From positions 1 through 12,632 of the forward strand of contig JAFMSC010000074.1 in the NCBI GenBank assembly GCA_017353825.1: a stretch of 12,632 nucleotides of DNA. Direction: 5' to 3'. Shown here piece after piece: positions 1 through 7,625 of the stretch. Both the position numbers and the translations under genes were made by a program. Every line of letters starts with the position of its first letter. Positions within the stretch are counted from its first letter, which is position 1. Origin of the DNA: Hyphomicrobiaceae bacterium. Lineage in GTDB: Bacteria; Pseudomonadota; Alphaproteobacteria; Rhizobiales; Hyphomicrobiaceae. The notes under the pieces are model-generated. The model was not told the DNA's origin. It ran no database searches and worked only from the letters and a program-made list of their open reading frames with translations.

Positions 1-110
1 CCCCCTACATCGAGCGAGCGCTCGCGCGCAAGACGCGCATGCCGCCGCCTGCCGACGCCGACATTCCCGTGGTGCGCGCCTCCGTCGCCGCCCCGATCGT
101 CAACAGGTGA
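1..110 (+). CDS. C-terminal end of an unidentified protein (5' end outside window)
   Basis: An open frame enters from the left edge (first full codon at 3) and stops with TGA at 108-110. The visible 35 residues begin PYIERALARK and end VAAPIVNR. The frame is proline- and alanine-rich near the end, and codon third positions are mostly G or C, as in the genes that follow. I do not recognise the family from so short a tail. It lies 42 nt upstream of the methyltransferase-like gene on the same strand, so it could be the preceding member of the same transcription unit. That it is coding rather than chance open frame rests on composition and position only. Confidence 0.45.
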   Translation, partial: PYIERALARKTRMPPPADADIPVVRASVAAPIVNR

Positions 111-152
111 GGGCCGCAGCCGCGGCACTGCCCCGAAAGAGGGGTGTGTACG

Positions 153-1268
153 ATGAGTCAAGCTGCGACCGGCAAACCGCTGTTTCGCGCCGAGGTCGTC
201 GGCAGCCTGTTGCGGCCGAGCGGGCTCAAGTACGCAGGCCGTGCGCTCGCCGAGGGGCGCTTGTCGCCCGCGGCCTTCGACACCACGCTCGACGCCGAGA
301 TCTGCCGCGTCATCGCCCGCCAGGAGGACATCGGCCTAAAGGTCGTGACAGACGGCGAGTTGGCCCGCTCATCGTGGTTCGGATTCTTCTTCGAGGGGCT
401 CGACGGCTTTCGCCTAGCGCCCGCGCTTTTCAAGTTCAAGGATGCGGACGGCCGCGCCTTCCAATGGCCAACCTGCGTTGCGGAGCGGCGCATCGCACGC
501 CGTGCGCCGATCTCGCTGCGCGAGTTCGACCGCGCCAGCCGGTACGTCCGGCGCGCGACCGTAAAGGCCACGCTGCCTGCGCCCAGCGCATTTCATTTCT
601 TTCGCCTGGGCGAGGCCATAGACCCTGCCGCCTATGCGGACGCATCCGCCTACTTCGACGATCTCGCCAGCGTCTACGGCGCGGAACTGGCGGAGCTCAC
701 TAAAGCCGGCTGCCGCTACCTGCAGCTCGACGAGGTGCCGATTGCCATGCTGTGCGACCCGGACGTGTGCAGCCAGGCTGCGCTCCAGGGCGGCGAGCCG
801 GCCACCCTGCTCGATACCTACCTCGGTCTCGTCGCGCGCATCTTGGCCGACCGCCCGGCGGGCATGACCACGGGCATGCATCTGTGCCGCGGCAACTTCC
901 GCAGTCGCTGGATGGCTTCCGGCGGCTACGAGCCGGTGGCGGACAAGCTTTTCAACCAGACCCCCATCGACGTGTTCCTCCTCGAATACGACACCGATCG
1001 CGCCGGCGATTTCTCGCCCTTGCGCTTCGTCCCCGAGGGCAAGCGCGTTGTGCTCGGCCTCGTGTCGTCCAAGTCGCCCGAGCTGGAAGACCAAGGCAGC
1101 CTGCTGCGGCGCATCGAGGAGGCAGCGCGCTACTGCCCGCTGGATCGGCTGGCACTTTCGACGCAATGCGGCTTTGCCAGCGTGGCGGGGGGCAATGCCC
1201 TGACCGAGGATCAGCAATGGGCCAAGCTGGACCTGATCGTCGCCACCGCACAGCGCGTCTGGGGATAA
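153..1268 (+). CDS. MetE C-terminal-domain-like (cobalamin-independent methionine synthase family) methyltransferase
   Basis: The 371-residue product matches the catalytic C-terminal TIM-barrel half of cobalamin-independent methionine synthase. It starts FRAEVVGSLLRP near residue 11, a typical opening for stand-alone members. The four zinc ligands of MetE have clear counterparts: H243 and C245 in GMHLCRGN, E278 in FLLEYD, and C339 in STQCGF. The substrate-side VTDGEL (65-70) and LQLDEVP (190-196) motifs are also present. Full MetE is about 750 residues with a duplicated N-terminal barrel, which is absent here. The ATG at 153 is chosen because AGAGGGG sits at 138-144; an in-frame GTG at 144 lies inside that Shine-Dalgarno. 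Stand-alone members include core-MetE enzymes, YxjG/YxjH-like proteins and epoxyalkane:coenzyme M transferases, so the methyl or alkyl donor and thiol acceptor are undecided. A zinc-dependent alkyl transfer to a thiol is the safest statement. Confidence 0.85.
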   Translation: MSQAATGKPLFRAEVVGSLLRPSGLKYAGRALAEGRLSPAAFDTTLDAEICRVIARQEDIGLKVVTDGELARSSWFGFFFEGLDGFRLAPALFKFKDADGRAFQWPTCVAERRIARRAPISLREFDRASRYVRRATVKATLPAPSAFHFFRLGEAIDPAAYADASAYFDDLASVYGAELAELTKAGCRYLQLDEVPIAMLCDPDVCSQAALQGGEPATLLDTYLGLVARILADRPAGMTTGMHLCRGNFRSRWMASGGYEPVADKLFNQTPIDVFLLEYDTDRAGDFSPLRFVPEGKRVVLGLVSSKSPELEDQGSLLRRIEEAARYCPLDRLALSTQCGFASVAGGNALTEDQQWAKLDLIVATAQRVWG

Positions 1269-1535
1269 TTTGATGCCAAAATCTTTCCGGCCTGACCGCC
1301 CGACCGGGGGCGGCCGGCGTGGGACAACCGCTTTTAAGACGTGGCATTGCGCAAAGCCCTGATCTAACATCGGCCCGCCATCGGTCCGGCGACCATCAAC
1401 GGCAAGAGTGACGGCGCCGGCAATTGTTGAGGTGGTACCCTGGGGAGGGCAACGCCACGTGGGCCGACCGGTCCGGCAGGCATTGTGCTCGTGGTCTCGC
1501 ACCCGCGGGGGCGGCGTGGCGTGCGGGGCCGTGGC
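1269..1535. other. Intergenic spacer before the transporter operon
   Basis: This 267-nt stretch is the longest gap among the plus-strand genes before the Rieske gene and is the likeliest place for the operon promoter. A GC-rich potential hairpin lies early in it: CCGCCC at 1296-1301 can pair with GGGCGG at 1308-1313, with alternative pairing of CCGGCC (1287-1292) to GGCCGG (1312-1317). No U-run follows, so it is a poor intrinsic terminator. A perfect 8-bp palindrome TTGCGCAA lies at 1347-1354. I could not find convincing sigma70 or sigma54 promoter hexamers at correct spacing. No small gene is supported here. Confidence 0.4.
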
Positions 1536-2351
1536 ATGAACCTCACCCAGTCCGCCGGCCGGATCACGGGTTCCGCCGTGCAGATGTCCGTCGAGGGCGC
1601 CTCCAAGCGCTTCGGCGGCGTGGTGGCCGTTGACGACATCACCATCCACATCCCGCGCGGCCGGATCCTGTCCGTGATCGGGCCGAACGGCGCCGGCAAG
1701 ACTTCGCTCCTCAACATGATATCGGGCTTCTACCGGCCCGACTCCGGGCACGTCACCCTCGACGGCCGCAACATCACCGGCATGCGGCCCAGCGCCATTG
1801 CCGGCCTCGGCGTGGCGCGCACGTTCCAGAACATCGCTTTGTTCAGCGGCCTCACCGTGCTCGACAATCTCATGCTGGGGCGGCACGTGCGCATGCACGC
1901 CGGCGTGCTCGGCAGCGTGATCTACTGGGGGCTGGCGCAGCGCGAGGAAATCCGCCACCGCGCTGCCTGCGAGGAGATCATCGAGTTCCTCAAGCTGCAG
2001 GACCTGCGCAAGATGCCGACCGCGGCGCTGCCCTACGGCCTGCGCAAGCGCGTCGAGCTCGGCCGCGCGCTGGCGCTCGAGCCCAAGATCCTCCTGCTCG
2101 ACGAACCCATGGGCGGCATGAACCAGGACGAAAAGGAGGACATGGCGCGCTACGTCCTCGACGTCAACCAGGAGCGCGGCATCACGGTTGTACTGATTGA
2201 GCACGACATGGGGGTGGTGATGGACATCTCCGATCACGTCGTGGTTCTGGACCGCGGCCGCAAGATCGCCGCCGGGACGCCGGCCGACGTGCAGAGCAAC
2301 CCGGCCGTGATCGCGGCCTATCTCGGCACCGGCAAAGGGGCACGCCCATGA
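1536..2351 (+). CDS. livG: Branched-chain amino acid-type ABC transporter ATP-binding protein (LivG-like)
   Basis: The 271-residue protein is one of the two cytoplasmic ATPases of a HAAT-family importer. Walker A GPNGAGKTS spans 49-57, the Q-loop glutamine is Q98 (RTFQN), Walker B ILLLDE spans 185-190 with catalytic E190, and the switch histidine is H223 (IEHDMG). The ABC signature is non-canonical, LPYGLRKR at 165-172, with leucine where many relatives have glutamine. The ARTFQNIALFSGLTVLDNL segment is typical of LivG rather than LivF. Three starts are possible: GTG 1485, ATG 1536 and ATG 1584. I prefer 1536, which has a weak GCGGGG about 7 nt upstream; 1584 would give the more usual short N-terminus (MSVEGASKRFGG) but has no ribosome-binding sequence. 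The stop overlaps the ligase start (ATGA at 2348-2351), implying translational coupling. The gene symbol indicates family; the substrate need not be an amino acid. Confidence 0.92.
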   Translation: MNLTQSAGRITGSAVQMSVEGASKRFGGVVAVDDITIHIPRGRILSVIGPNGAGKTSLLNMISGFYRPDSGHVTLDGRNITGMRPSAIAGLGVARTFQNIALFSGLTVLDNLMLGRHVRMHAGVLGSVIYWGLAQREEIRHRAACEEIIEFLKLQDLRKMPTAALPYGLRKRVELGRALALEPKILLLDEPMGGMNQDEKEDMARYVLDVNQERGITVVLIEHDMGVVMDISDHVVVLDRGRKIAAGTPADVQSNPAVIAAYLGTGKGARP

Positions 2352-4294
2352 AGCTCGCCGCCGATCCCGCCACTGACACCCTGCCCAAGCTTCTGCGGCG
2401 CCACGCCAAGAACTCAGCCCGCATGCCCGGCATGCGTGAGAAAGACCGCGGCATCTGGCAGACCTACACCTGGCGCGCGTGCCAGGACAATGTGCGCGAT
2501 TTCGCTCTCGGCTTGGCAGCGCAAGGCTTCAAGCGCGGCGACAAGCTGTCCGTGCTCGGTGACAACCGCGCGCGCCTCTACTGGGCGCAGCTCAGCGCGC
2601 AGGCGCTGGGCGGCATCTCCGTGCCGCTCTACCAGGATTCGATCGCCAGCGAGCTTGCCTACGTGCTCGGCCACGCCGAGGTCTCGATGGTGGTGGCGGA
2701 GGATCAGGAGCAGGTCGACAAGGTGCTCTCCCTCGTGTCCCAGCTGCCCGCCCTGCGGCTCATCGTCTATGAGGACTTGCGCGGCATGAGCGGCTACGAG
2801 CATCCCATGCTCGAGTCGTTCGCGAAGGTCCAGGAAGCCGGTGCTGCCTTCGCCACGGAGAAGCCCGGCTACTTCGAGGCCGAGCTGGAGCAGGGCAGCG
2901 GCCCCGACATCGCCGCCATCGTCTACACCTCCGGCACCACTGGCGCCTCCAAGGGCGTGCTGCTTAGCCACGCTAACATGATCGCCACGGCGGAGGCGTT
3001 CGCTGCCGTGCAACCTATCAGCGGGGGCGACGACTGGCTGTGCTACCTGCCCATGGGCTGGGTCGGCGACATGACCTATTCGCTCGGCACCAGCATGGTG
3101 AGCGGCATAACCTGCAACTGCCCGGAAAGTCCCGAGACGGTGCAGCGTGACTTGCGCGAGCTGGGCCCAAGCATGTTCCTGGCCCCGCCGCGCATTTGGG
3201 AGACCATGCTGACGACACTTCTGGTCAAGGCAGCTGATGCCTCCTGGCTGAAGCGGCGCGTGTTCGAATATTTCCGTGCGCTGGCCGAGCGGCGCGAGCT
3301 GATGTTGAGCGACGGCAAGCCGGTGCCGGCATCCACCAGGCTCGGCTACCAGCTCGGCGAGGTCTTCGTCTATGGCCCGGTGCGCGACCAGCTCGGCCTG
3401 CGAAACACTCGCGCCTGCCTCACCGGCGGCGCGCCGCTCGGGGCCGACGCCTTCCGCTTCTTCCGCTCGTTCGGCATCAACCTCAAGCAGGTCTATGGCG
3501 CTACCGAATGCTGCGGTCTGGTCTCGCTGCAGGACGACAATGGGGCCGACCCCAACACCGTCGGCCACACCGTTCCCGGCACCGAGGTGCGCATCGGCGA
3601 GCGCGGCGAGGTTCACGTGAAGGGGCCCGGTGTGTTCCGCGGCTACTATAAGCAGGAAGAGGCCACACGCGAGGCGATGACGCCGGACGGTTGGCTCAAG
3701 ACCGGGGATGCCGGCCTTGTCGATCCGCGGGGCCAGCTCGCAATTATCGATCGCGCAAAGGACGTAGGCGAGCTCACCGATGGCACGCCGTTTGCGCCCC
3801 AGTTCATCGAGAACAAGCTCAAATTCAGCCCTTACATCCGCGAGGCCGTGGCGTTCGGCGACCAGCGCCCGTTCGTGGCCGCAATGGTGGCCATCGACAT
3901 GGGAACGGTCGGTAAGTGGGCCGAGCAGCGTAGCCTGCCCTATACGAGCTTCATGGATCTGGCGGGAAAGGCGGAGGTCGCGCGCCTCATCATCGAGGAG
4001 GCGGTCAAGATCAATGTCACCCTTCCCGGCAGCACCAAGGTGTTGCGCATCGCACTCCTCAACAAGGAGCTCGACGCCGACGACGCCGAGATCACGCGCA
4101 CGCGCAAGGTGCGGCGCGCGTTCGTGGCGGAGAAGTACGCGCCGGTGATCACCGCCTTCTACGAGGGCGGCAAGGAGGCGCGGCTCACCATGGACATCAC
4201 TTTCGAGGATGGGCGCAAGAGTACGCTCTCCTCGACGCTCGCCGTACACGACATCGCGCCGCCCGCCGACGGCGACAAGCGCATGGCGGCATGA
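2348..4294 (+). CDS. AMP-binding long-chain-type acyl-CoA ligase (FadD15-like)
   Basis: The 648-residue protein is an ANL-superfamily acid:CoA ligase that would adenylate a carboxylic acid with ATP and transfer it to CoA. The phosphate-binding motif YTSGTTGASKGV is at 193-204, the A5 motif YGATE at 383-387, the A7 motif KTGDAG at 451-456 (ribose-binding D454), and the hinge region IIDRAKDV at 466-473. FIENKLKFSPYI (about 487-498) and TRTRKVRR (583-590) mark the C-terminal domain; K587 is a candidate adenylation lysine. The length and these C-terminal motifs place it with long-chain, eukaryotic-like AMP-forming synthetases rather than short benzoate or coumarate ligases, but acid specificity cannot be read off. 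AAAGGGG at 2334-2340 precedes the ATG, which overlaps the livG-like stop. Being embedded between ATPase and permease genes, it probably activates the imported acid (vectorial capture as CoA thioester). This arrangement is familiar in Alphaproteobacteria. Confidence 0.92.
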   Translation: MKLAADPATDTLPKLLRRHAKNSARMPGMREKDRGIWQTYTWRACQDNVRDFALGLAAQGFKRGDKLSVLGDNRARLYWAQLSAQALGGISVPLYQDSIASELAYVLGHAEVSMVVAEDQEQVDKVLSLVSQLPALRLIVYEDLRGMSGYEHPMLESFAKVQEAGAAFATEKPGYFEAELEQGSGPDIAAIVYTSGTTGASKGVLLSHANMIATAEAFAAVQPISGGDDWLCYLPMGWVGDMTYSLGTSMVSGITCNCPESPETVQRDLRELGPSMFLAPPRIWETMLTTLLVKAADASWLKRRVFEYFRALAERRELMLSDGKPVPASTRLGYQLGEVFVYGPVRDQLGLRNTRACLTGGAPLGADAFRFFRSFGINLKQVYGATECCGLVSLQDDNGADPNTVGHTVPGTEVRIGERGEVHVKGPGVFRGYYKQEEATREAMTPDGWLKTGDAGLVDPRGQLAIIDRAKDVGELTDGTPFAPQFIENKLKFSPYIREAVAFGDQRPFVAAMVAIDMGTVGKWAEQRSLPYTSFMDLAGKAEVARLIIEEAVKINVTLPGSTKVLRIALLNKELDADDAEITRTRKVRRAFVAEKYAPVITAFYEGGKEARLTMDITFEDGRKSTLSSTLAVHDIAPPADGDKRMAA

Positions 4295-4307
4295 GAGAGG
4301 AAGTTCG

Positions 4308-5201
4308 ATGTGGGACGAGCTGCAGTTCGCGTCGGCGCTGATCGTCAGCGGGCTCTCCATCGGGCTGATGTACTCGCTGATCGCGCTTGGCTTCGTGCTG
4401 GTCTACAAGGCCACCGACGCCATCAACTTCGCCCAGGGCGAGTTCGTCATGCTGGCGGGCTTCGTCGCCGCACTGATGCTGGCCCCCAAGATGCCCGTGC
4501 TGGTCGCGATCGGGGCCGCCGTCGCCGTGATGGTGGCCTTCAGCTTCGCGCTCGAGCGCATCGTGCTGCGCCCGCTGATCGGCCGGCCGATCATCGCCGT
4601 GATCATGGCCACCATCGGCCTCGGCGCCATGCTGCGCGGCCTGCCGCCGATCACGGTCGGCGGCGAGACCCGCGCCGTCTCCCTCAACATCGGCGACATG
4701 CCGATCGGCTTCGGGTCAATCTCGCTGCCGCCGGTGCAGATCCTGGGCGTCATCGTCACGCTGGCGTTTTTCGGCCTCTTCACCTGGTTCTTCCTCAGGA
4801 GCCGCATGGGCATCGCCATGCGCGCGGTCGCCGACAACCAGCAGGTGGCAATGGCCATGGGCATCAACGTGGAGCGCTATTTCGCCCTCGCGTGGGCCAT
4901 GGCCGGCACGGTGTCGGCGCTGGGCGGGGTGATCTGGGGCAGCATGCTGGGGGTGGACGTGCACCTGGCCCTGGTCGGCCTCAAGGTTTTCCCGGTGGTG
5001 ATCCTGGGCGGGCTCGACTCGGTTGCGGGTGCCGTGATCGGGGGCTTAATCGTCGGCGTGGTTGAAAGCCTGGCAGCCGGCTATATCGACCCCTACGTCG
5101 GCGGCGGCACCAAGGACTTCGCGCCCTACGTGCTGATGATTATCACCCTGATGTTCAAGCCCTACGGCATCTTCGGCACGCACAGGGTTGAGCGGGTCTA
5201 G
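4308..5201 (+). CDS. livH: Branched-chain amino acid-type ABC transporter permease (LivH-like)
   Basis: The 297-residue inner-membrane protein is almost entirely hydrophobic helices separated by short loops, as expected for one of the two HAAT permease subunits. It contains the LivH hallmark YKATDAINFAQGEF at 33-46 and the cytoplasmic EAA-type ATPase-coupling loop around 165-190 (SRMGIAMRAVADNQQVAMAM). Near the C-terminus it has VILGGLDSVAGAVIGG followed by LMFKPYGIFG, also family-typical. The frame is open further upstream inside the ligase gene, but the ATG at 4308 is chosen because GAGAGGAAG lies at 4295-4303 and the following residues match a normal first helix. It starts 13 nt after the ligase stop and would pair with the LivM-like subunit encoded next. 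Confidence 0.93.
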   Translation: MWDELQFASALIVSGLSIGLMYSLIALGFVLVYKATDAINFAQGEFVMLAGFVAALMLAPKMPVLVAIGAAVAVMVAFSFALERIVLRPLIGRPIIAVIMATIGLGAMLRGLPPITVGGETRAVSLNIGDMPIGFGSISLPPVQILGVIVTLAFFGLFTWFFLRSRMGIAMRAVADNQQVAMAMGINVERYFALAWAMAGTVSALGGVIWGSMLGVDVHLALVGLKVFPVVILGGLDSVAGAVIGGLIVGVVESLAAGYIDPYVGGGTKDFAPYVLMIITLMFKPYGIFGTHRVERV

Positions 5202-5216
5202 GCACGGGCATCCGTC

Positions 5217-6284
5217 ATGCTGCAGCGCGAGTCAGGGGTTTACAAGACCAGCTACGCGGCTGACATGGCGCTATTTCCGCTGCCTATTGCCCGCTGGACC
5301 ATGGCGGCGATCGTGCTGCTGTTCGCCGTTGTGCTGCCGCTATCGCTGCACGAGTACTACCTGTCGATCATCAACCTTGCCCTGATCGCGGTCGTCGGCG
5401 CGCTGGGGCTCAACATGCTGGTCGGCTACACGGGGCAGATCTCGGTCGGCCACGCCGCCTTCATGTCGGTCGGCGCCTACACCGCGGCCAACCTGGCGGT
5501 GAAGTTTGATCTTCCGTTCTGGATCACCCTTCCAGCAGGCGGGCTTATGGCGGCCCTGATCGGCGCCATCGTCGGAATCCCTAGTCTCCGTATCAAGGGC
5601 CTCTATCTTGCCATTGCCACACTCGCAGCGCAGCTCATCATCGAGTGGGTGATCAACCACACGCCAGCCATCTCCGGCGGCGCGCAGGCCTCCATCCAGG
5701 TGCCACGACCCACGCTCTGGGGCCACGAGCTAAAGACCCAGGGGCAGCTCTACTTCTTCTTGCTGTTCTTTGCCGCGCTCGCCATCCTGGCCGCACTCAA
5801 CCTCGCTCGCAGCCGCATCGGCCGCGCCTTCGTCGCCATCCGCGACCAGGACATCGCCGCCGAGATCATCGGCATCGACATCTACCGCTACAAGCTGCTG
5901 TCGTTCGCCATCTCGTCGTTCTACGCGGGCGTATGCGGCGTGCTTTACACCTACTATCTGGGCATCGCCAACTACGAGCAGTTCCAGATCGGCGTGTCGA
6001 TCGACTACCTCGCCATGATCATCATCGGCGGGCTCGGCTCGGTGCTCGGCTCGGTGCTCGGCGCCGCCTTCGTAACCATGCTGCCGATCGTCATCCGCCT
6101 CGTCATGGAGCCGCTGGCGGGGCTGTTCTTCAGCGCCGGAGAACTGTCGAGCGTCGTCGCCAGCACGCGCCTCGTCGTGTTCGGTGCGCTGATCATCTCC
6201 TTTCTGGTGGTGGAGCCGGAGGGCCTCAACCGGCTGTGGCGTAATATCCGCAACTACTTCCGCGTCTGGCCCTTCTCGTACTGA
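5217..6284 (+). CDS. livM: Branched-chain amino acid-type ABC transporter permease (LivM-like)
   Basis: The 355-residue integral membrane protein is the second permease subunit. The LivM signature NMLVGYTGQISVGHAAFM is at 66-83 and the ATPase-coupling loop RIGRAFVAIRDQDIAAEIIG is at 190-209. IIIGGLGSVLGSVLGAAF lies near 258-275 in a late helix. A charged N-terminal tail precedes the first helix (from about residue 27), and the C-terminal tail is basic and aromatic, ending RVWPFSY. The length is somewhat greater than the roughly 300-residue minimal members because of these tails. It begins 15 nt after the livH-like stop, with no strong Shine-Dalgarno (only GGCACGGG), so translation probably depends on coupling to the upstream gene. 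Confidence 0.93.
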   Translation: MLQRESGVYKTSYAADMALFPLPIARWTMAAIVLLFAVVLPLSLHEYYLSIINLALIAVVGALGLNMLVGYTGQISVGHAAFMSVGAYTAANLAVKFDLPFWITLPAGGLMAALIGAIVGIPSLRIKGLYLAIATLAAQLIIEWVINHTPAISGGAQASIQVPRPTLWGHELKTQGQLYFFLLFFAALAILAALNLARSRIGRAFVAIRDQDIAAEIIGIDIYRYKLLSFAISSFYAGVCGVLYTYYLGIANYEQFQIGVSIDYLAMIIIGGLGSVLGSVLGAAFVTMLPIVIRLVMEPLAGLFFSAGELSSVVASTRLVVFGALIISFLVVEPEGLNRLWRNIRNYFRVWPFSY

Positions 6285-6304
6285 GCGGATGGAGAAAAGC
6301 AACC

Positions 6305-6311
6305 AAGGAGG
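6305..6311 (+). promoter_or_regulatory. Strong ribosome-binding site for the binding-protein gene
   Basis: AAGGAGG lies 7 nt upstream of ATG 6319. It is the best Shine-Dalgarno in the operon and decides the start: the earlier in-frame ATG at 6289 would place this site inside the coding region and add ten residues (MEKSNQGGNP) ahead of an otherwise normal signal peptide. Strong initiation fits the usual excess of periplasmic binding protein over membrane subunits. Confidence 0.8.
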
Positions 6312-6318
6312 AAACCCG

Positions 6319-7563
6319 ATGTCGAAACTCAAACTTTGGCTCGGCGCCGCGGCTGCGGTTGCCCTGCTCGCTCTGCCAGGAGGCAACCCCTCGGCCCAGG
6401 AGAAGGAGCTGGTGTTCGGCCTGCACTGCGACCGCACCGGCGCCACCCAGACCGTGGGCGTGTTTCTGTGTCCCGGGTACCACGACTACATATCGCTCGT
6501 GAACAGCAAGGGCGGCGTCGAGGGCTACAAGATCCGCGTCGTGGAGATCGACAACGAGTACAAGGTGCCGCCCGCCATGGAGGCGCACGAGCGCTTCAAG
6601 ATGGAGGGCGCCGTCCTCACCGGCCTCTACGGCACCCCGCAGACGGCAGCCCTCACCAAGAAGCTCGAGGAGGACAAGGTGCTCGGCACCTCGCCCGGCT
6701 TCGGCACCGCCGCCGCGGCGGACGGTAGGCGCTTCCCCTACCTGTTCCCGATCGCGGCCAGCTACTGGTCGCAGGCGGCCGGCTCCGTCGCTTTCGTCAA
6801 GAAGGAACTGGGCGGCAACCTCAACGGCAAGAAGATCGCCTATCTCTATTACGACAACCCGGCGGGTAAGGAGCCGCTCGTGATCTTCGAGGACCTCGCC
6901 AAGAGCGAGGGCTTCGAGCTCAGAACCTTTGCCGTACCCGCCCCCGGCATTGAGATGGGCGCCCAGGTGCTCGACATTACCGGCCGCTTCAAGCCCGATT
7001 TCGTTATCACGCACCTGTTTGGTCGCTCGCCGTCCGTATCCATCAAGGAGCTGAAGGGCAAGGGCTATCCGCTGAGCAAGGTGATCTCGTTCGTGTGGGG
7101 CGCATCGGAAGCCGACGTCAAGGCCGCCGGCGGCTTCGAGCTTGCCAACGGCTACAACACCATCCAGTTCGCAGGCGTCGGCACCGATTTCCCTGTCATC
7201 AAGGACATCAACGAGATGTTTGCGGCGCAAGGCAAGGCGGCACCCTCGCAGCAGGAAATCAGCGTGTTCTACAACCGCGGCGTCGTGATCGCGGCGCTGC
7301 ACGTCGAGGCGGCGCGCAATGCTGTCAAGGCCAAGGGTGGCGCCAGACCGACGCCGGAGGAGGTCAAGCGCGGCATGGAGTCGATCAAAGGCTTCACCCT
7401 CGGGGGCCTAGTGCCGCCGATGGAGCTGACGCCGGAGGACCATGAAGGCGGCGGCTGGGTCCAGGTGTGGACCGTCAAGGACGGCAAGCTCACGAAGAAC
7501 GGCGACTGGTTCCAGGCCTACCGCGAAGTGATCCGCAAGCACCTGGCTGCGGAGACGAAGTAG
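6319..7563 (+). CDS. ABC transporter periplasmic substrate-binding protein (LivK/LivJ-like, Peripla_BP_6 type)
   Basis: The 414-residue precursor has a Sec signal peptide: basic start MSKLK, a hydrophobic core to about residue 20, and probable cleavage near 26-27 (NPSAQ). There is no lipobox cysteine, so the protein should be free in the periplasm. The mature part begins KELVFGLHCDRTG, followed by GYHDYISLVNSKGGVEGYKI (53-72), the standard type I leucine-binding-protein fold, with TGLYGTPQTAALTKKLEE (101-118) in the first lobe. Two cysteines, C37 and C51, sit near the predicted binding cleft and could form a disulfide, though this is unproven. It would deliver ligand to the LivH/LivM-like permeases encoded just upstream. 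The ligand is not predictable by eye. The presence of an acyl-CoA ligase and an oxygenase in the same operon suggests a carboxylic acid rather than leucine or valine. Confidence 0.9.
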   Translation: MSKLKLWLGAAAAVALLALPGGNPSAQEKELVFGLHCDRTGATQTVGVFLCPGYHDYISLVNSKGGVEGYKIRVVEIDNEYKVPPAMEAHERFKMEGAVLTGLYGTPQTAALTKKLEEDKVLGTSPGFGTAAAADGRRFPYLFPIAASYWSQAAGSVAFVKKELGGNLNGKKIAYLYYDNPAGKEPLVIFEDLAKSEGFELRTFAVPAPGIEMGAQVLDITGRFKPDFVITHLFGRSPSVSIKELKGKGYPLSKVISFVWGASEADVKAAGGFELANGYNTIQFAGVGTDFPVIKDINEMFAAQGKAAPSQQEISVFYNRGVVIAALHVEAARNAVKAKGGARPTPEEVKRGMESIKGFTLGGLVPPMELTPEDHEGGGWVQVWTVKDGKLTKNGDWFQAYREVIRKHLAAETK

Positions 7564-7572
7564 CACTCCCTC

Positions 7573-7605
7573 CCTCTCCCCGCACCTCTTCGGCACGGGG
7601 GGAGG
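7573..7605 (+). promoter_or_regulatory. GC-rich intercistronic hairpin between livK-like and livF-like genes
   Basis: Bases 7573-7582 (CCTCTCCCCG) can pair with 7596-7605 (CGGGGGGAGG) in a 10-bp stem with a single T-G wobble and a 13-nt loop. No U-run follows, so it does not look like a complete intrinsic terminator. The 3' arm contains the only purine-rich Shine-Dalgarno candidate upstream of the livF-like ATG, about 20 nt away. The hairpin could stabilise the upstream mRNA, lower livF translation, or be a member of a dispersed extragenic palindrome family of the host. It lies wholly in the 62-nt gap. Confidence 0.6.
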
Positions 7606-7625
7606 ACATCGAGCGTTCGAGCCCC

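Noticed and set aside
1341..1360. Possible sigma54 -24/-12 promoter around GTGGCATTGCGCAAAGC
   Set aside because: The GG to GC spacing is 11 rather than 10 nt and the -12 element lacks the TTGC context.
414..2237. 607-codon minus-strand open frame across the methyltransferase, spacer and livG-like gene
   Set aside because: It spans two well-supported plus-strand genes and a spacer, has no family resemblance and is compositionally a shadow.
4209..4307. Upstream extension of the livH-like frame into the ligase gene
   Set aside because: The added residues are Arg/Ser/Pro-rich and not permease-like, and a good Shine-Dalgarno at 4295-4303 supports ATG 4308.
2414..4360. 648-codon open frame on the minus strand antisense to the ligase gene
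   Set aside because: It mirrors the ligase in a high-GC gene where the antisense frame seldom meets a stop. Its translation is low-complexity His/Ala/Gly/Arg-rich with no recognisable domain, and the plus strand has all ligase motifs.
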